The notes under the pieces are model-generated. The model was not told the origin of the DNA. It searched no databases and saw nothing but the letters and a program-made list of their open reading frames with translations. This document shows, in pieces, positions 33,013-43,600 of a stretch of 64,000 bases of DNA (position 1 is its first letter; each line of letters starts with the position of its first letter). The position numbers were made by a program, and so were the translations under genes. The DNA is from Micropruina glycogenica (GTDB taxonomy: Bacteria; Actinomycetota; Actinomycetes; Propionibacteriales; Propionibacteriaceae): NCBI RefSeq assembly GCF_039524395.1, contig NZ_BAAAGO010000031.1; one strand, written 5' to 3'.

Positions 33013-34587
33013 ATGGAGATGGTGTGGGTTCTGGTCGCCGCGGTGTTGGGCGCCGCCACCGGCGGCGTGGTGGTCCGGCTGGTGCTGCGCGCCGAGGCCG
33101 GCGCCCTGCGGGCCCGTGACGACGCTGTCGATGCCGCGGCCAGGTCAGAGGTGGCCGACGCCAAGCGCGAGGCGTCCGCAGCGCGCTCCGAACTGTCCGA
33201 CGCCCGGCGCGAGGCCGCCGATGCCCGCACCGAACTGGCCCGCCAGGTCGCCCAGTCCGAGCGTTCGCGTGCCGATGTGGCCGAGGCTCTGGCGCGGGCG
33301 GCCGAGGCGATGAGCGAGGCTGCCGAGGTGTCGTCCAGGCTCGCCGCGGCGGTGGCCGAGCGTGACGCCGCCCGCCAGCGCGCCGATGAACTCGCCGGTG
33401 ACCGCGAGGCCATGGTGGCGCAGTTCAAGGTGCTGTCGAGCGAAACCCTCGAGCGCCAGGGCAAGTCGGCCGACGCCAGCGCCGAGCAGCGGCTGCGGGC
33501 CACCGAACTGCTGATGAAGCCGGTGCAGGATTCGCTCGAGGCGTTCAACCGCCGGCTCGGCGAGGTGGAGCAGGAGCGGGTACGGCTCACCACCGAACTG
33601 GTGGGTCAGGTCACGTCGGTGCGCGACACCGGCGAGCGGCTGCGCCACGAAACCCGGGCGCTGGTCACCGCCCTGCGCAAGCCGCATGTGCGCGGCAACT
33701 GGGGCGAACAGCAACTCAAGCGGGTGGTCGAGATCTCGGGCATGGTCGACCACTGCGACTTCGTCACCCAGCAGACCACCAGCACCACCGCAGAGCAGGT
33801 GGTCCGGCCCGACCTGAAGGTGCTGCTCGACGGTGACCGGTTCGTCTGGGTCGACAGCAAGGTGCCGCTCAGCGCCTTCATCGACGCCCACGAGACCGAC
33901 GACGACGCCGTGCGTGAACGCAGCCTGCAACTGTTCGCCAAGAACGTCCGCACCCACATCGACCAACTCTCGGCGAAGTCGTACTTCAAGTCCGATCCGG
34001 GCACGCCCGAGTTCGTGGTGCTGTTCCTGGCCAGCGAGGCACTCGCCGCCGAGGCGTTCAGCCAGGCACCCGACCTGAACGAGTACGCCGGTGCGCGCAA
34101 CATCGTGCTGGCCAGCCCCACGACGCTGATCGCGATGCTCAAGGCCGTCGCCTACGGCTGGAAGCAGGCCGCGCTGGCCGAGTCGGCAGCCGAAGTCTCG
34201 GCCTTGGCCCGCGAACTGTACGACCGGCTCGGCACGCTCGGCGGTCACTTCGACCGCATCGGACGGTCGCTCACCGCATCGGTGCGGGCCTACAACGAGG
34301 CCGTCGGGTCGATCGAGGGCCGGGTCTTCCCCACCGCGCGGCGGTTGCGCGATCTGCACGTCGCGAGCAAGCAACTCGATGAGGTGCACGCGGTCGAGGC
34401 CGCCGTCCGTCCGATCACCGCGCCCGAGCTGGTCGAGAACGCCGCCCAGGTCACACCGATGATCGGTGCCCGTCGCGACGACGACGAGACAGCGGCGCTG
34501 GTGCGGCCACAACCTGCCCTCGACGAGCTGCTGGCACACGAGTCGGCCGCCGCAGACCCGTCCCGCACCAGGCGCACCGCTGGCTGA
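33013..34587 (+). CDS. rmuC: RmuC-family DNA recombination protein
   Basis: 524 residues. One N-terminal membrane helix (about residues 3-22) is followed by a long alanine-rich coiled coil (about 30-190) and the RmuC nuclease-like core, with GNWGEQQLKRVVEISGM, DLKVLLDGDRFVWVDSKVPLSAF and the APTT-like LASPTTLIAMLKAVAYGW. RmuC limits DNA inversions and may cleave secondary structures. ATG 33013 (MEMVWV) is used; a second ATG two codons later is equally possible and no clear ribosome-binding site is present. Confidence 0.92.
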   Translation: MEMVWVLVAAVLGAATGGVVVRLVLRAEAGALRARDDAVDAAARSEVADAKREASAARSELSDARREAADARTELARQVAQSERSRADVAEALARAAEAMSEAAEVSSRLAAAVAERDAARQRADELAGDREAMVAQFKVLSSETLERQGKSADASAEQRLRATELLMKPVQDSLEAFNRRLGEVEQERVRLTTELVGQVTSVRDTGERLRHETRALVTALRKPHVRGNWGEQQLKRVVEISGMVDHCDFVTQQTTSTTAEQVVRPDLKVLLDGDRFVWVDSKVPLSAFIDAHETDDDAVRERSLQLFAKNVRTHIDQLSAKSYFKSDPGTPEFVVLFLASEALAAEAFSQAPDLNEYAGARNIVLASPTTLIAMLKAVAYGWKQAALAESAAEVSALARELYDRLGTLGGHFDRIGRSLTASVRAYNEAVGSIEGRVFPTARRLRDLHVASKQLDEVHAVEAAVRPITAPELVENAAQVTPMIGARRDDDETAALVRPQPALDELLAHESAAADPSRTRRTAG

Positions 34588-34615
34588 GGTGCGGGCCAGC
34601 GGCGAGAATGTCGCC

Positions 34616-35857
34616 ATGAGCGTCACCGCGCAGAGCATCGACGAGGCGGCCGAACGGTTGGCCGGGGTGGTCATTCAGAGTCCGCTGCAGTACAACGAAC
34701 GGCTCTCTGCGGCCACCGGCGCGAAGGTGTGGCTCAAACGTGAAGACCTGCAGCCCGTGCGCTCGTACAAGCTGCGTGGGGCGTACAACCTGATCGCACA
34801 ACTCAGTGCGGCCGAACGCACCGCGGGCGTGGTTTGTGCCAGCGCCGGCAACCACGGCCAGGGCGTCGCCTACGCCTGCGCCCGGCTGGGCATCAAGGCA
34901 CAGATCTTCGTGCCGAGCACCACCCCGCGGCAGAAGCGGCAGCGCATGCGCCAACTGGGTGAGGGCTGGGCCGAACTGATCGTGCGCGGCGACACCTACG
35001 ACGAGGCCGCCGCGCTGGCCCAGGAGGTGGCCGCCGAACAGGGCTTCACGCTGGTGCCGGCCTTCGACGACGAGCGCACCATCGCCGGTCAGGGCACCGT
35101 GGCTGCCGAGATCGTCGCGCAACTGGGCCGCGCACCCGACACGCTGATCGTGCCCGTGGGCGGCGGTGGCATGATAGCCGGCTGCCTGACCTGGCTGGCC
35201 GAGCGCCACCCCGGCACCAAGGTGGTGGGCGCCGAACCGTCCGGGGCCGCGTCCATGTCGATCGCACTCGAAGCCGGGCGGCCGCGCGACCTGCCCAAGC
35301 TCGACACCTTCGTCGACGGTGCGGCGGTACGGCGGGTCGGCGAGCTCACGTTCGCCATCGCGCAGCGGTTCAAGCCCCACATGTTCTCGGTGCCCGAAGG
35401 CCGCATCTGCTCCGAGATGCTGGCCCTCTACCAATCCGACGGCGTGATCGCCGAGCCGGCGGGGGCGTTGGCGTCCGCGGCTCTGGGCGTCTATCGGCCC
35501 TCGGCCGCGCGGGTGGTGGTGGCGGTGGTGTCGGGCGGCAACAACGACCTCTCGCGCTACGCCGAGATCGAAGAACGGGCCCTGGTGTACGAAGGCCGCA
35601 AGCACTACTTTCTGGTCAACTTTCCGCAAGAACCCGGGGCCCTGCGCCGCTTTCTCGACGAGGTGCTCGGCCCCGACGACGACATCACCCTGTTCGAGTA
35701 CGTCAAGCGTTCGAACCGTGAAACTGGGCCTGCTCTGGTGGGCATCGAGCTCGGCGAGCCCGAGGGCCTGGGCGTACTGCTCGACAACCTGAACCGCAGC
35801 CGGCTGACGGTCGAAAGGGTGTTGCCCGACAGCCCCTTCTACCGTTTTCTGGTCTGA
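34616..35857 (+). CDS. ilvA: Threonine ammonia-lyase (threonine dehydratase)
   Basis: 413-residue PLP enzyme deaminating threonine to 2-oxobutyrate for isoleucine synthesis. The PLP lysine lies in SYKLRGAYN, the cofactor phosphate loop is GGGGMIAG, and SAGNHGQGVAYA is conserved. The C-terminal 80 residues form the short ACT-like regulatory domain (HYFLVNFPQEPGALRRFLDEVLG). ATG 34616 has GAGAAT six bases upstream, a near-consensus leaderless arrangement. Its stop overlaps the next start (TGATG). Confidence 0.94.
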   Translation: MSVTAQSIDEAAERLAGVVIQSPLQYNERLSAATGAKVWLKREDLQPVRSYKLRGAYNLIAQLSAAERTAGVVCASAGNHGQGVAYACARLGIKAQIFVPSTTPRQKRQRMRQLGEGWAELIVRGDTYDEAAALAQEVAAEQGFTLVPAFDDERTIAGQGTVAAEIVAQLGRAPDTLIVPVGGGGMIAGCLTWLAERHPGTKVVGAEPSGAASMSIALEAGRPRDLPKLDTFVDGAAVRRVGELTFAIAQRFKPHMFSVPEGRICSEMLALYQSDGVIAEPAGALASAALGVYRPSAARVVVAVVSGGNNDLSRYAEIEERALVYEGRKHYFLVNFPQEPGALRRFLDEVLGPDDDITLFEYVKRSNRETGPALVGIELGEPEGLGVLLDNLNRSRLTVERVLPDSPFYRFLV

Positions 35858-36513
35858 TGGCGCTCTACGCACGCCCTTCGTGGCAGTTGACCCGACAGGT
35901 CACCACCGACGTGTTCGTCGTGGTCTGGACGGGCGTGTGGTGGTTGGCCGGCCGCGCGCTCGACGGGGTGATTCGCGGGCTGGCCTCTCCCAGCCGTGCG
36001 ATTCAAGACGCCGCCGGCTCGATGCAGGACGGGTTCGAAGAGGCCGCCCGAAGCGTCGAAACCGTCCCGTTGGCGGGCCCCACGCTGCGCAAGCCGTTCG
36101 ACGCCGCGGCCAGCGGTCTGCAGCAGGTGTGGCAATCGGCGCACGATCAGGTCGTCGGCATCGAACAAGTCGCCACCATGACCGGCTTGCTGACGTTCGC
36201 GATTCCGGTGGCGATCATTCTGGCGCTGTGGCTGCCGGTGCGCATTCGGTTCATACGCAACTCCAGGGCCACGGCTCGCTTCATCAGCACCCAACCCAAC
36301 CTCGAGCTGCTCGCGCTGAGAGCGCTGGCCACCCAGCCGTTTCATCGACTCGCCCAGGTGTCGAACGATCCGCTGGCGGCCTGGCGCGATGGTGACGAAC
36401 AGGTGATCGACGCCCTGGCCGAACTGGAACTGCGGCGCAACGGATTGCGCCGTCCGCGTGTGGCGAGGCTGCCGGACCCGCCCGCGATCGAAGGCCGCAC
36501 CCAGCCCAGCTGA
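35857..36513 (+). CDS. Hypothetical membrane protein coupled to ilvA
   Basis: 218 residues. Hydrophobic helices at about 18-36 and 105-128 flank an amphipathic region with repeated Ala/Gly/Gln (SMQDGFEEAARSVETVPLAGPTLRKPFDAAASGL); the C-terminal third is cytosolic and charged. No family recognised. The start is inside the ilvA stop codon, so it is co-translated, although a functional link is not evident. Confidence 0.75.
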   Translation: MALYARPSWQLTRQVTTDVFVVVWTGVWWLAGRALDGVIRGLASPSRAIQDAAGSMQDGFEEAARSVETVPLAGPTLRKPFDAAASGLQQVWQSAHDQVVGIEQVATMTGLLTFAIPVAIILALWLPVRIRFIRNSRATARFISTQPNLELLALRALATQPFHRLAQVSNDPLAAWRDGDEQVIDALAELELRRNGLRRPRVARLPDPPAIEGRTQPS

Positions 36514-36573
36514 CTCGGCCTGTCCCGTTTCACGCGTTGCTGGGTGCGTTGGCGACAGGCGCAACCAGAGAGA

Positions 36574-36608
36574 GGTCTCGACAAGCTCTACCAACGACAC
36601 GCTCGACC
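36574..36608. repeat. Dispersed TCGACAAGCTCTACCAACG-type repeat
   Basis: GGTCTCGACAAGCTCTACC followed by AACGACACGCTCGACC: a full element plus a second related half, between the ends of the membrane-protein and ispH genes. Confidence 0.65.
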
Positions 36609-36633
36609 GACGACCGAACGCGACCAGGGAGCC

Positions 36634-37593
36634 TCAGGCCTTTGCGGCCTTCAGGTCTCGGCGCAGTTCGGGGGGTAGGGCGAACACCAGGTTCTCTTCG
36701 GTGAGCCGCTCTTCGACAGCGGCCGGAAAGCCACGCTCCTGCAGGTGATCGAGCACGCCCTGCACCAGTTCGTCGGGCACCGAGGCGCCCGACGTGACGC
36801 CCACCGAATCAACCCCCTGCAGCCACGCCTCGTCGATCTCACCGGCGTTGTCGACCCGGTAGGCCGCCTTGGCCCCCGCTTCGAGCGCCACCTCGACCAG
36901 CCGCACCGAGTTGGACGAGTTGCGCGACCCCACCACGATCACCAGGTCGGCCGTGCCGGCGATCTGCTTGACCGCCGACTGGCGGTTCTGGGTGGCGTAG
37001 CAGATGTCATCACTGGGCGGGTCGATCAGTTGCGGGAACTTCTCGCGCAACGCACCCACGGTCTGCCACGTCTCGTCCACACTCAAGGTGGTCTGCGAGA
37101 GCCAGGCCACCTTCGTGGGATCGTCGACCTCGACCCCTGCAACGTCTTCGGGGTGTTCGACCAGGGTGATGTGCTCGGGCGCTTCACCGGTGGTGCCCTC
37201 GACCTCTTCGTGCCCCGCGTGCCCGATGAGCAGAATCTGCAGGCCCTGGCCGGCGTAGCGCCGCGCCTCGTTGTGCACCTTGGTGACCAGCGGGCAGGTG
37301 GCGTCGATGGTTTTCAGCCCCCGCTCGGCCGCTTCGGCGTGTACGGCCGGCGACACCCCGTGCGCCGAGAACACCACGGTGGACCCGGTGGGCACCTCGT
37401 CGAGTTCGTCGACGAACACCGCACCGCGCGCCTCGAGGTCTTCGACCACGTGACGGTTGTGCACGATCTGCTTGCGCACGTAGACCGGGGCGCCGTACAC
37501 GTCGAGCGCACGCTCGACGGTGATGACGGCGCGGTCGACGCCCGCGCAGTAACCACGCGGGGCGGCGACGACGACACGCTTGGACTCGGTCAT
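36634..37593 (-). CDS. ispH: 4-hydroxy-3-methylbut-2-enyl diphosphate reductase
   Basis: 319-residue [4Fe-4S] enzyme, last step of the MEP isoprenoid pathway. The three cluster cysteines are in PRGYCAGV (Cys16), IDATCPLV and DICYATQNRQ; the conserved FSAHGVSP and GHAGHEEVEGT loops bind the diphosphate. ATG 37593 is chosen because a perfect TAGAAT -10 box (minus strand, 37601-37606) lies 7 nt upstream, predicting leaderless mRNA, which excludes the upstream in-frame ATGs. Confidence 0.95.
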   Translation of the reverse strand: MTESKRVVVAAPRGYCAGVDRAVITVERALDVYGAPVYVRKQIVHNRHVVEDLEARGAVFVDELDEVPTGSTVVFSAHGVSPAVHAEAAERGLKTIDATCPLVTKVHNEARRYAGQGLQILLIGHAGHEEVEGTTGEAPEHITLVEHPEDVAGVEVDDPTKVAWLSQTTLSVDETWQTVGALREKFPQLIDPPSDDICYATQNRQSAVKQIAGTADLVIVVGSRNSSNSVRLVEVALEAGAKAAYRVDNAGEIDEAWLQGVDSVGVTSGASVPDELVQGVLDHLQERGFPAAVEERLTEENLVFALPPELRRDLKAAKA

Positions 37594-37632
37594 GGCGGCC
37601 ATTCTATCGGCCGCCACGACCGGCCCAGCGGT

Positions 37633-40600
37633 TCAGTCCCGGCGCCGGCGACGAGCCACCACCAGCGCACCCACGCCGCCGAGCGACAGCAGCAGGCCGA
37701 TCAGCACGCCCTCGAGCGAGGCGTTGGTGCCGGTCTGCGGCAGCGGCGGGTTGGGTCCGTCGGGCTTCGGCGGCGTCTCGTGCGTTGTCGTGCACACCGT
37801 GCACTCACCACCGGGGCCGGGTGTGGCCACGTTGCGGAACGACACGTCGTAGGCGTCTGTGTTGACGTTCACCGTGTACGACAACGTCGCCTGTTCACCC
37901 GGCGCCAGATCGGGCACCGCCCAGGTCAACGTATTGCCCGTGACCGAACCACCTGCACCGACGGCGCCGAGGCTTGCATGCTGCAGCACGTCCGACAGGT
38001 CGTCGGTAACCGACGCACCGGTCAACGTCGCTTCGGCGCTGGTGTTGGTCACCGTCAGCGTGTAGGTGATCGTGCTGCCCACCGCGACCGTCGAACCGGA
38101 CGCCGGATCAGAGGTCTTCTGCAGCGACCACGACGGGGTGTAGTGCTGTGTCGTGGTCGGGCACTCGCCGTCCTCCCACGGCACGTCGAGCGGCGTCACC
38201 GCGAGGCCCAAAGCGCGTCGAGCGTCGTCGCCGACCGGCACGCAGGGGCTGCTGCCGGGCGAGGTCACCTGGTTGCGCAGGGTCACGTTCCACGCATCGT
38301 CGTTGACCCGAACCGTGTAGGTCACCGTCACGAACGGGCTGTCGAGCACCGGAACCGTCCACGTCAACGCGGAACCCGTGATCGAAGCGGTACCGGCAGT
38401 CGTGGTGGGGCCGGTTACCAGGGTCGCGTTGTTCAGCACCGCCGACAGATCGTCGTTGACCACGACGTTCTGCGGGTCGACCCCGTCGCCACGAATCACG
38501 GTGACCGTGTACGTGATCTCGTCGCCCGGCTGCACGGTCGAACCCGACAGCGGGTTACTGCTCTTCGAGATCGCCCACTGCGGCGGCACCGGGGTGTTGA
38601 CGACCGTGCAGGTGACGTTGTCGCCTTCGGCCAGGGTGACGGCGTCGTCCGTCACCGCGACCGGTGACTGGTCGGCCGCCACACACCTCCAGTCGGACGC
38701 GGTGTAGTTGGCCGGCCCCGACTCGCTGAGCGTGTATTCGCCGACCTCTACGGCCGCTGCGGTGACGGCAGGCGAACCGGTGACTCCGTTGATCGGGCTG
38801 GGGCCGGACGCGCTCAGCGTCCAGTCGGTGGCGACTGCCGTGCCCATGTTGTTCGGATCGTCGATCTGCTTGACGAGCGTGAGCGTCGGAGCGACCGCGG
38901 TGTTCGTGATGGTGCACGTCACGTTGCCGGCGTTGGGCACGGTCACGACGTCGTCGGCAACCACACCCCCGGTGCACTGCCACAGGCTGCCGTCGAAGCC
39001 GGCTGGGCCGGTCTCGCTGAGCTGGTAGTTGCCCGCGAACACCTCGACCGCGTCGACGCCGCCCGGCGTGGCCGGGTCGCCGTTACCGGAGACCGGATCC
39101 TGGCCGGTGATGCCTTGCGGGGTGGCGGTCAACGTCCAATCGGCGGGCACGCGGGTGGTGCCCGAGTTGTTCGCGTCGACCACCTTGACCAGCGTCAACT
39201 GCGCCGGCAGGTCGGAGTTGACGATGGTGCAGGTCACGTCGGTGCCCAGCGGCACAGTGACCGCCGCACCAGTCAGGTCGGCATCGCCGCAGTTCCACTC
39301 ACCCGCGGCGTAACCACCCGGGCCACCCGCCTCAGACAGGTTGTACACGCCGGTCTGCACCACCGCACCGGTCACCGCTGGCGAGCCGGACACACCCGAG
39401 ATGGACAGCGGGCCCACGCCGGTCAGCGTCCAGTCGGTGGCGATGGCGGTGCCGCCGTAGTTGTTCTGCACCTGCTTGACCAGGGTCAAGGTCGGGGCGA
39501 TCGCGGTGTTCGTGATCGTGCAGGTCGCGTTGCTGCCGGCCGCCAGGGTCACCGACGACTCCGTCGAACCGGTGCCGCCCGTGCACACCCAAGCAGAGGC
39601 CGAGTAGCCGGGAATCGTCGACTCCGACAGTTGGTAGGTGCCCACGTTGGCCGTCGCGTCGGTCACGCTGGCCGAGCCGGTGGCACCACTGATCCTGGAC
39701 GGGCCGTCGGCGGTCAACGTCCACGCCGTCGCCGCGGTGGTGGCGCCCGTGTTGCCGTTGTCGACGACCTTCACCAGGGTCAGCGTCGGGGCAACCGCCG
39801 TGTTCGTGATCGTGCAGGTCACGTCACCGCCGTTGGGTACGGTCACAGTGCTGCCGGTGACTGTGGCGGTGCCGCAGTTCCAGGCCGACGCCGTGTAACC
39901 GCTCGGACCGTCCGTCTCAGACAGCGTGTAGTTGCCGGCCGGAACGGTCTGGGCGGTGACCTCAGCAGAGTTGCCTGCACCGGTGACCGTGATCGAGCCG
40001 GCGGCAGACAGCGTCCAGTCAGCCGGGGTGGCCGTCGCACCGGTGTCGCCGTTGTCGACCACCTTGACCAGGGTCAGCAGCGCCGGCTGGTCGGTGTTGA
40101 CGATCGTGCACGTCACGTTTGAGCCCGCCGTGATCGTGACCGTCGAACCCGACACGGTGGCGCCCGTGCAGCTCCAGGCCGACGCGGTGTAACCGGTGGG
40201 CCCGGCCTCAGACAGCGTGTAGACCCCGACCGGAACCACAGCATTGGTCACCGCGGCCGATCCGGTCTGGCCAGTGATGGCCGAAGCCGCGCTGGTGGCG
40301 GTCAGTTGCCAGGCGGTGGGCACGGCGGTACCGCCGTTGGCGTTCACGACCTGCTTCACCAAGGTGAGCCGTGGCGCGATCGCGGTGTTGGTGATGGTGC
40401 AGGTGACGTTGCCGCCGTTGGGCACGGTCACGGCGCCGGCAGCTAACGTGCCGCCGACACAGCTCCACGACGACGGCGTGTAGCCAGCCGGCCCGCCGGC
40501 CTCTTGCAGGGTGTAGCTACCTGCCGGGACGCTCTGGTTGGTCACCGCTGCGCTGTTGCCCGGCCCGCTGACGGTCGCCGGCCCCGTGGCCGACAACGTC

Positions 40601-43600
40601 CAGTTCGCCGGCACGGCGGTCGCGCCGGTCGTGCCGTTGTCGACCACCTTCACCAGGGTCAGCCGGGCGGGTTGATCGGTGTTGGTGATGGTGCAGGTGG
40701 CGTTCGAGCCCAGCGCCAGCGTGACCGTACTGTTCGTGAGCGTGGCGCCCGTGCACGTCCAAGCAGAAGCCGTGTACCCCGGCGGGCCGTCGGTCTCGGT
40801 CAGGGCATAGGCGCCCACCTGCACCGCGGCGTTCGTCACCGCAGCCGATCCGCTGGTGCCGGTGACCGTGACCGGCCCGGTACCGGTCAGAGTCCATGCC
40901 GTTGGCAGGGCGGTGCCGCCGTTGGCGTTGACCACTTGCTTCACCAGGGTGAGCCGCGGTGCGATGGCGGTGTTGGTGATCGTGCAAGTGGCAGAACTGG
41001 CCAACGCCAGGGTCACGCTCGTCGCGGTCGTCGACGCCGCACCGGTGCACACCCAGTTCGAGGCGGTGTAGCCCGCCGGGCCGGCCTCGGACAGATTGAA
41101 GGTGCCCACGGGAACCGCGGCATTGGTGACAGTGCCTGAGCCGGTGGCACCTGTGATCGTGCTGGGCCCGGCAGCCGTCAACGTCCATGCCGTTGCCGCG
41201 GTGGTGGCACCTGTAGTGCCGTTGTCAACCACTTTGACCAGGGTCAAGCGCGGCTGAATCGCGGTGTTCGTGATGGTGCAGGTGGCCGACGCGCCGTTGG
41301 GCAGCACCAGTGAGTTCCCGGTGAGGGTGCCCCCGGTGCACGACCAGGTGGACGCCGTGTAGCCGGCGGGCCCACCCGATTCCGACAGGGTGTAGGTGCC
41401 GGCGTTGACCGTCTGGTTGGTCACGGCGGCCGAGTTGCCCGGCCCGGTGACGGTGGTGGGGCCGGACGCGGTCATGGTCCAGTTCGCCGGTACTGCAGTG
41501 GCGCCGGTGGTGCCGTTGTTGACCACTTTGACCAGGGTGAGCTGAGTCGGCTGGTCGTCGTTGACCAGGTAACACGTGCCGCGCTGACCCGCCGTTAGCG
41601 TCACGTTGGTGGCGTTGACGCGAGCGCCGCCCTCGATAGAACACTGGATGGAGGTGTTGGCGTAGCCCGTCGGGCCGGTCTCACTCAACGCGTACGACAC
41701 GCCGGGACGCACGGTGAAGTACTGCGCATCGGTCGCGGTTGCGCCGGGGCGCGTGACGGGCAGCAGCCCGCTGGGAAAGGTGCCGGTCGGTGTCGCGGTG
41801 AGATTCCAGTTGGCCGGCGTGGCCGTGCCGCCGTTGTTGTTGATCACCTCTTTGACCAGGCGCAACTCGGCCGTCCGGTTCGTTGCGGTGCACCTGACCC
41901 GACTGCCGAGAGGGACTCGGACGCCGCCGTTGATGCCGTCGGCGAAGCCCGGCACGACGTTGCCGGCGGCGTCGATCTCGACACACGCCATCGAGCCGGT
42001 CGACAGCGGGTTGCTCTCGAGGTTGGTGCGGTTGTCGTCCTGGACGTACTCCGGCGGGCCACCCGACTCACGCAACTGGTACACCACCCCGGGGGTCACC
42101 ACCACGTTGGTCGCGGCGGCGCTGTCGCTGGCTCCGTTCGGGCCGGCGAGCGCGCCGGTCGGGGCGACGGCCTGCAGGTTCCATGCCGTGGGCAGGGCCG
42201 TTCCGCCGACGACCTCCTTGACCAGCGTGAGCCGGGCCGTACAGGTGACCACGTTGGTCACCATGAAGGTGTTGGTGGCAGTGCTCAGCGTGGCCGTGTA
42301 GGGCAGCGCGCTGGACGTGGTCGAACCGGTCCGCACGATGGTGGAACTGGTCAACGTGCACAGTTCAGGCATCGTGACGGTTTCGGCAACGGTCGCGGTG
42401 TTGCCGATGGAGTAACCGGTGCGGACGACTCCCCAGCCCTGGTTGCTCGCCGCCGCGCCGTTGGGCCCGGTCAGGGTCAACTGGGCCTGGAAGTCACCCG
42501 GCTGGTTGCCGTTGAGATAGCTGGTGCCGTTGATCGTCCAGGTCTTGTCGACCTGGATGGTGGCCGGCGGTTGCGGTGCCCGGTTGTACATGGTGCAACT
42601 GATCGCCGCCGATGACGGGGCATTGACCGTGAACCCCAACGTGGTGTTCGTGATCGTCACCGCCGCGCCGGTGGTCAAGTTGGTACAGACGGCGTTCTGG
42701 CTGCTCTGGGTGACCAGGGTGTAGCCCGATTGCTGGGTTTCGGTCACCGTTACCGGCGCAGAACTGGTGCCTCCGGGAAAGGTGAGCGGGAAGTTGACGG
42801 TGCCGGTGCCGTCACCGATGGTGGTGCGGCTCGCCGGCAGGCCACCGATCGCCGAGTTGGAGCTGCTGCCGGCGAAGGTCCAGCCGGCCCCGGCGACCGT
42901 GGCTCCGGAGATGTTCTCACCGGTGTTGGCGGAGGGGACGATCATCTTGGTCACCGACACCGAACCGGTGCAGTTGCCGAGCGCGAGGTTGCGCAGCGCC
43001 GTGCCGGCCGCGCCGTAGGTCGCCGCCTGGTAGTAGTCGGCGACCGCGCCGTTGCTGCCGTTGTAGGCGGTGGGACCCGAGATGGCGGCCAGGTTCTGGG
43101 CGGTCGCCGAGTCGCTGACACCGGCGCCGACGCCGAGCGCGATCACCCGGGCGCCCTGGCTGCGGATCGCGTTGGCCGAGAAGATGCCGTTCTCGACCTC
43201 GCGCAGCCGGGTGAAGTCACCGGGGCCCGAGGCCGGGTTGTTGTAGAAGGTGGGGTTGCCGTCGGTGATGATGATCACGATGTCGGGCACGTCGGTCGCA
43301 TTGGCCACCGCTGCCAGCCCCACGTCCCAGTTGGTGCCGCCACCGGCGGTCCAGGTGGAGTAGCGGGCCTTGAAGGCGGTGCCCTGGGCAGCCGTGGCCA
43401 CCGAGGTGAGGGCCGGGTAGTTCTGTGACGCGTTGTCGGCCGGCGTACCGCCGGAGAAGCTGAACAGCGACATGCGCGACGGAGTGCCCTGCAGGGCGTT
43501 GACCAACGTGTCGGCCGCTCCCCGGAGCGCGGTCACCTGGCTGCCGACCGAGCCGGACAGGTCGAGCAACAACGCCACGTCGAGACCACACGACGTCGGC

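Noticed and set aside
36745..38667. 640-codon plus-strand frame spanning ispH and the adhesin
   Set aside because: Crosses two real genes on the opposite strand and has shadow-frame composition.
38590..42240. CRISPR-like periodic repeats
   Set aside because: The periodicity is coding (in-frame CnaB-like modules of 260-330 bp), with no short identical repeats and unique spacers.
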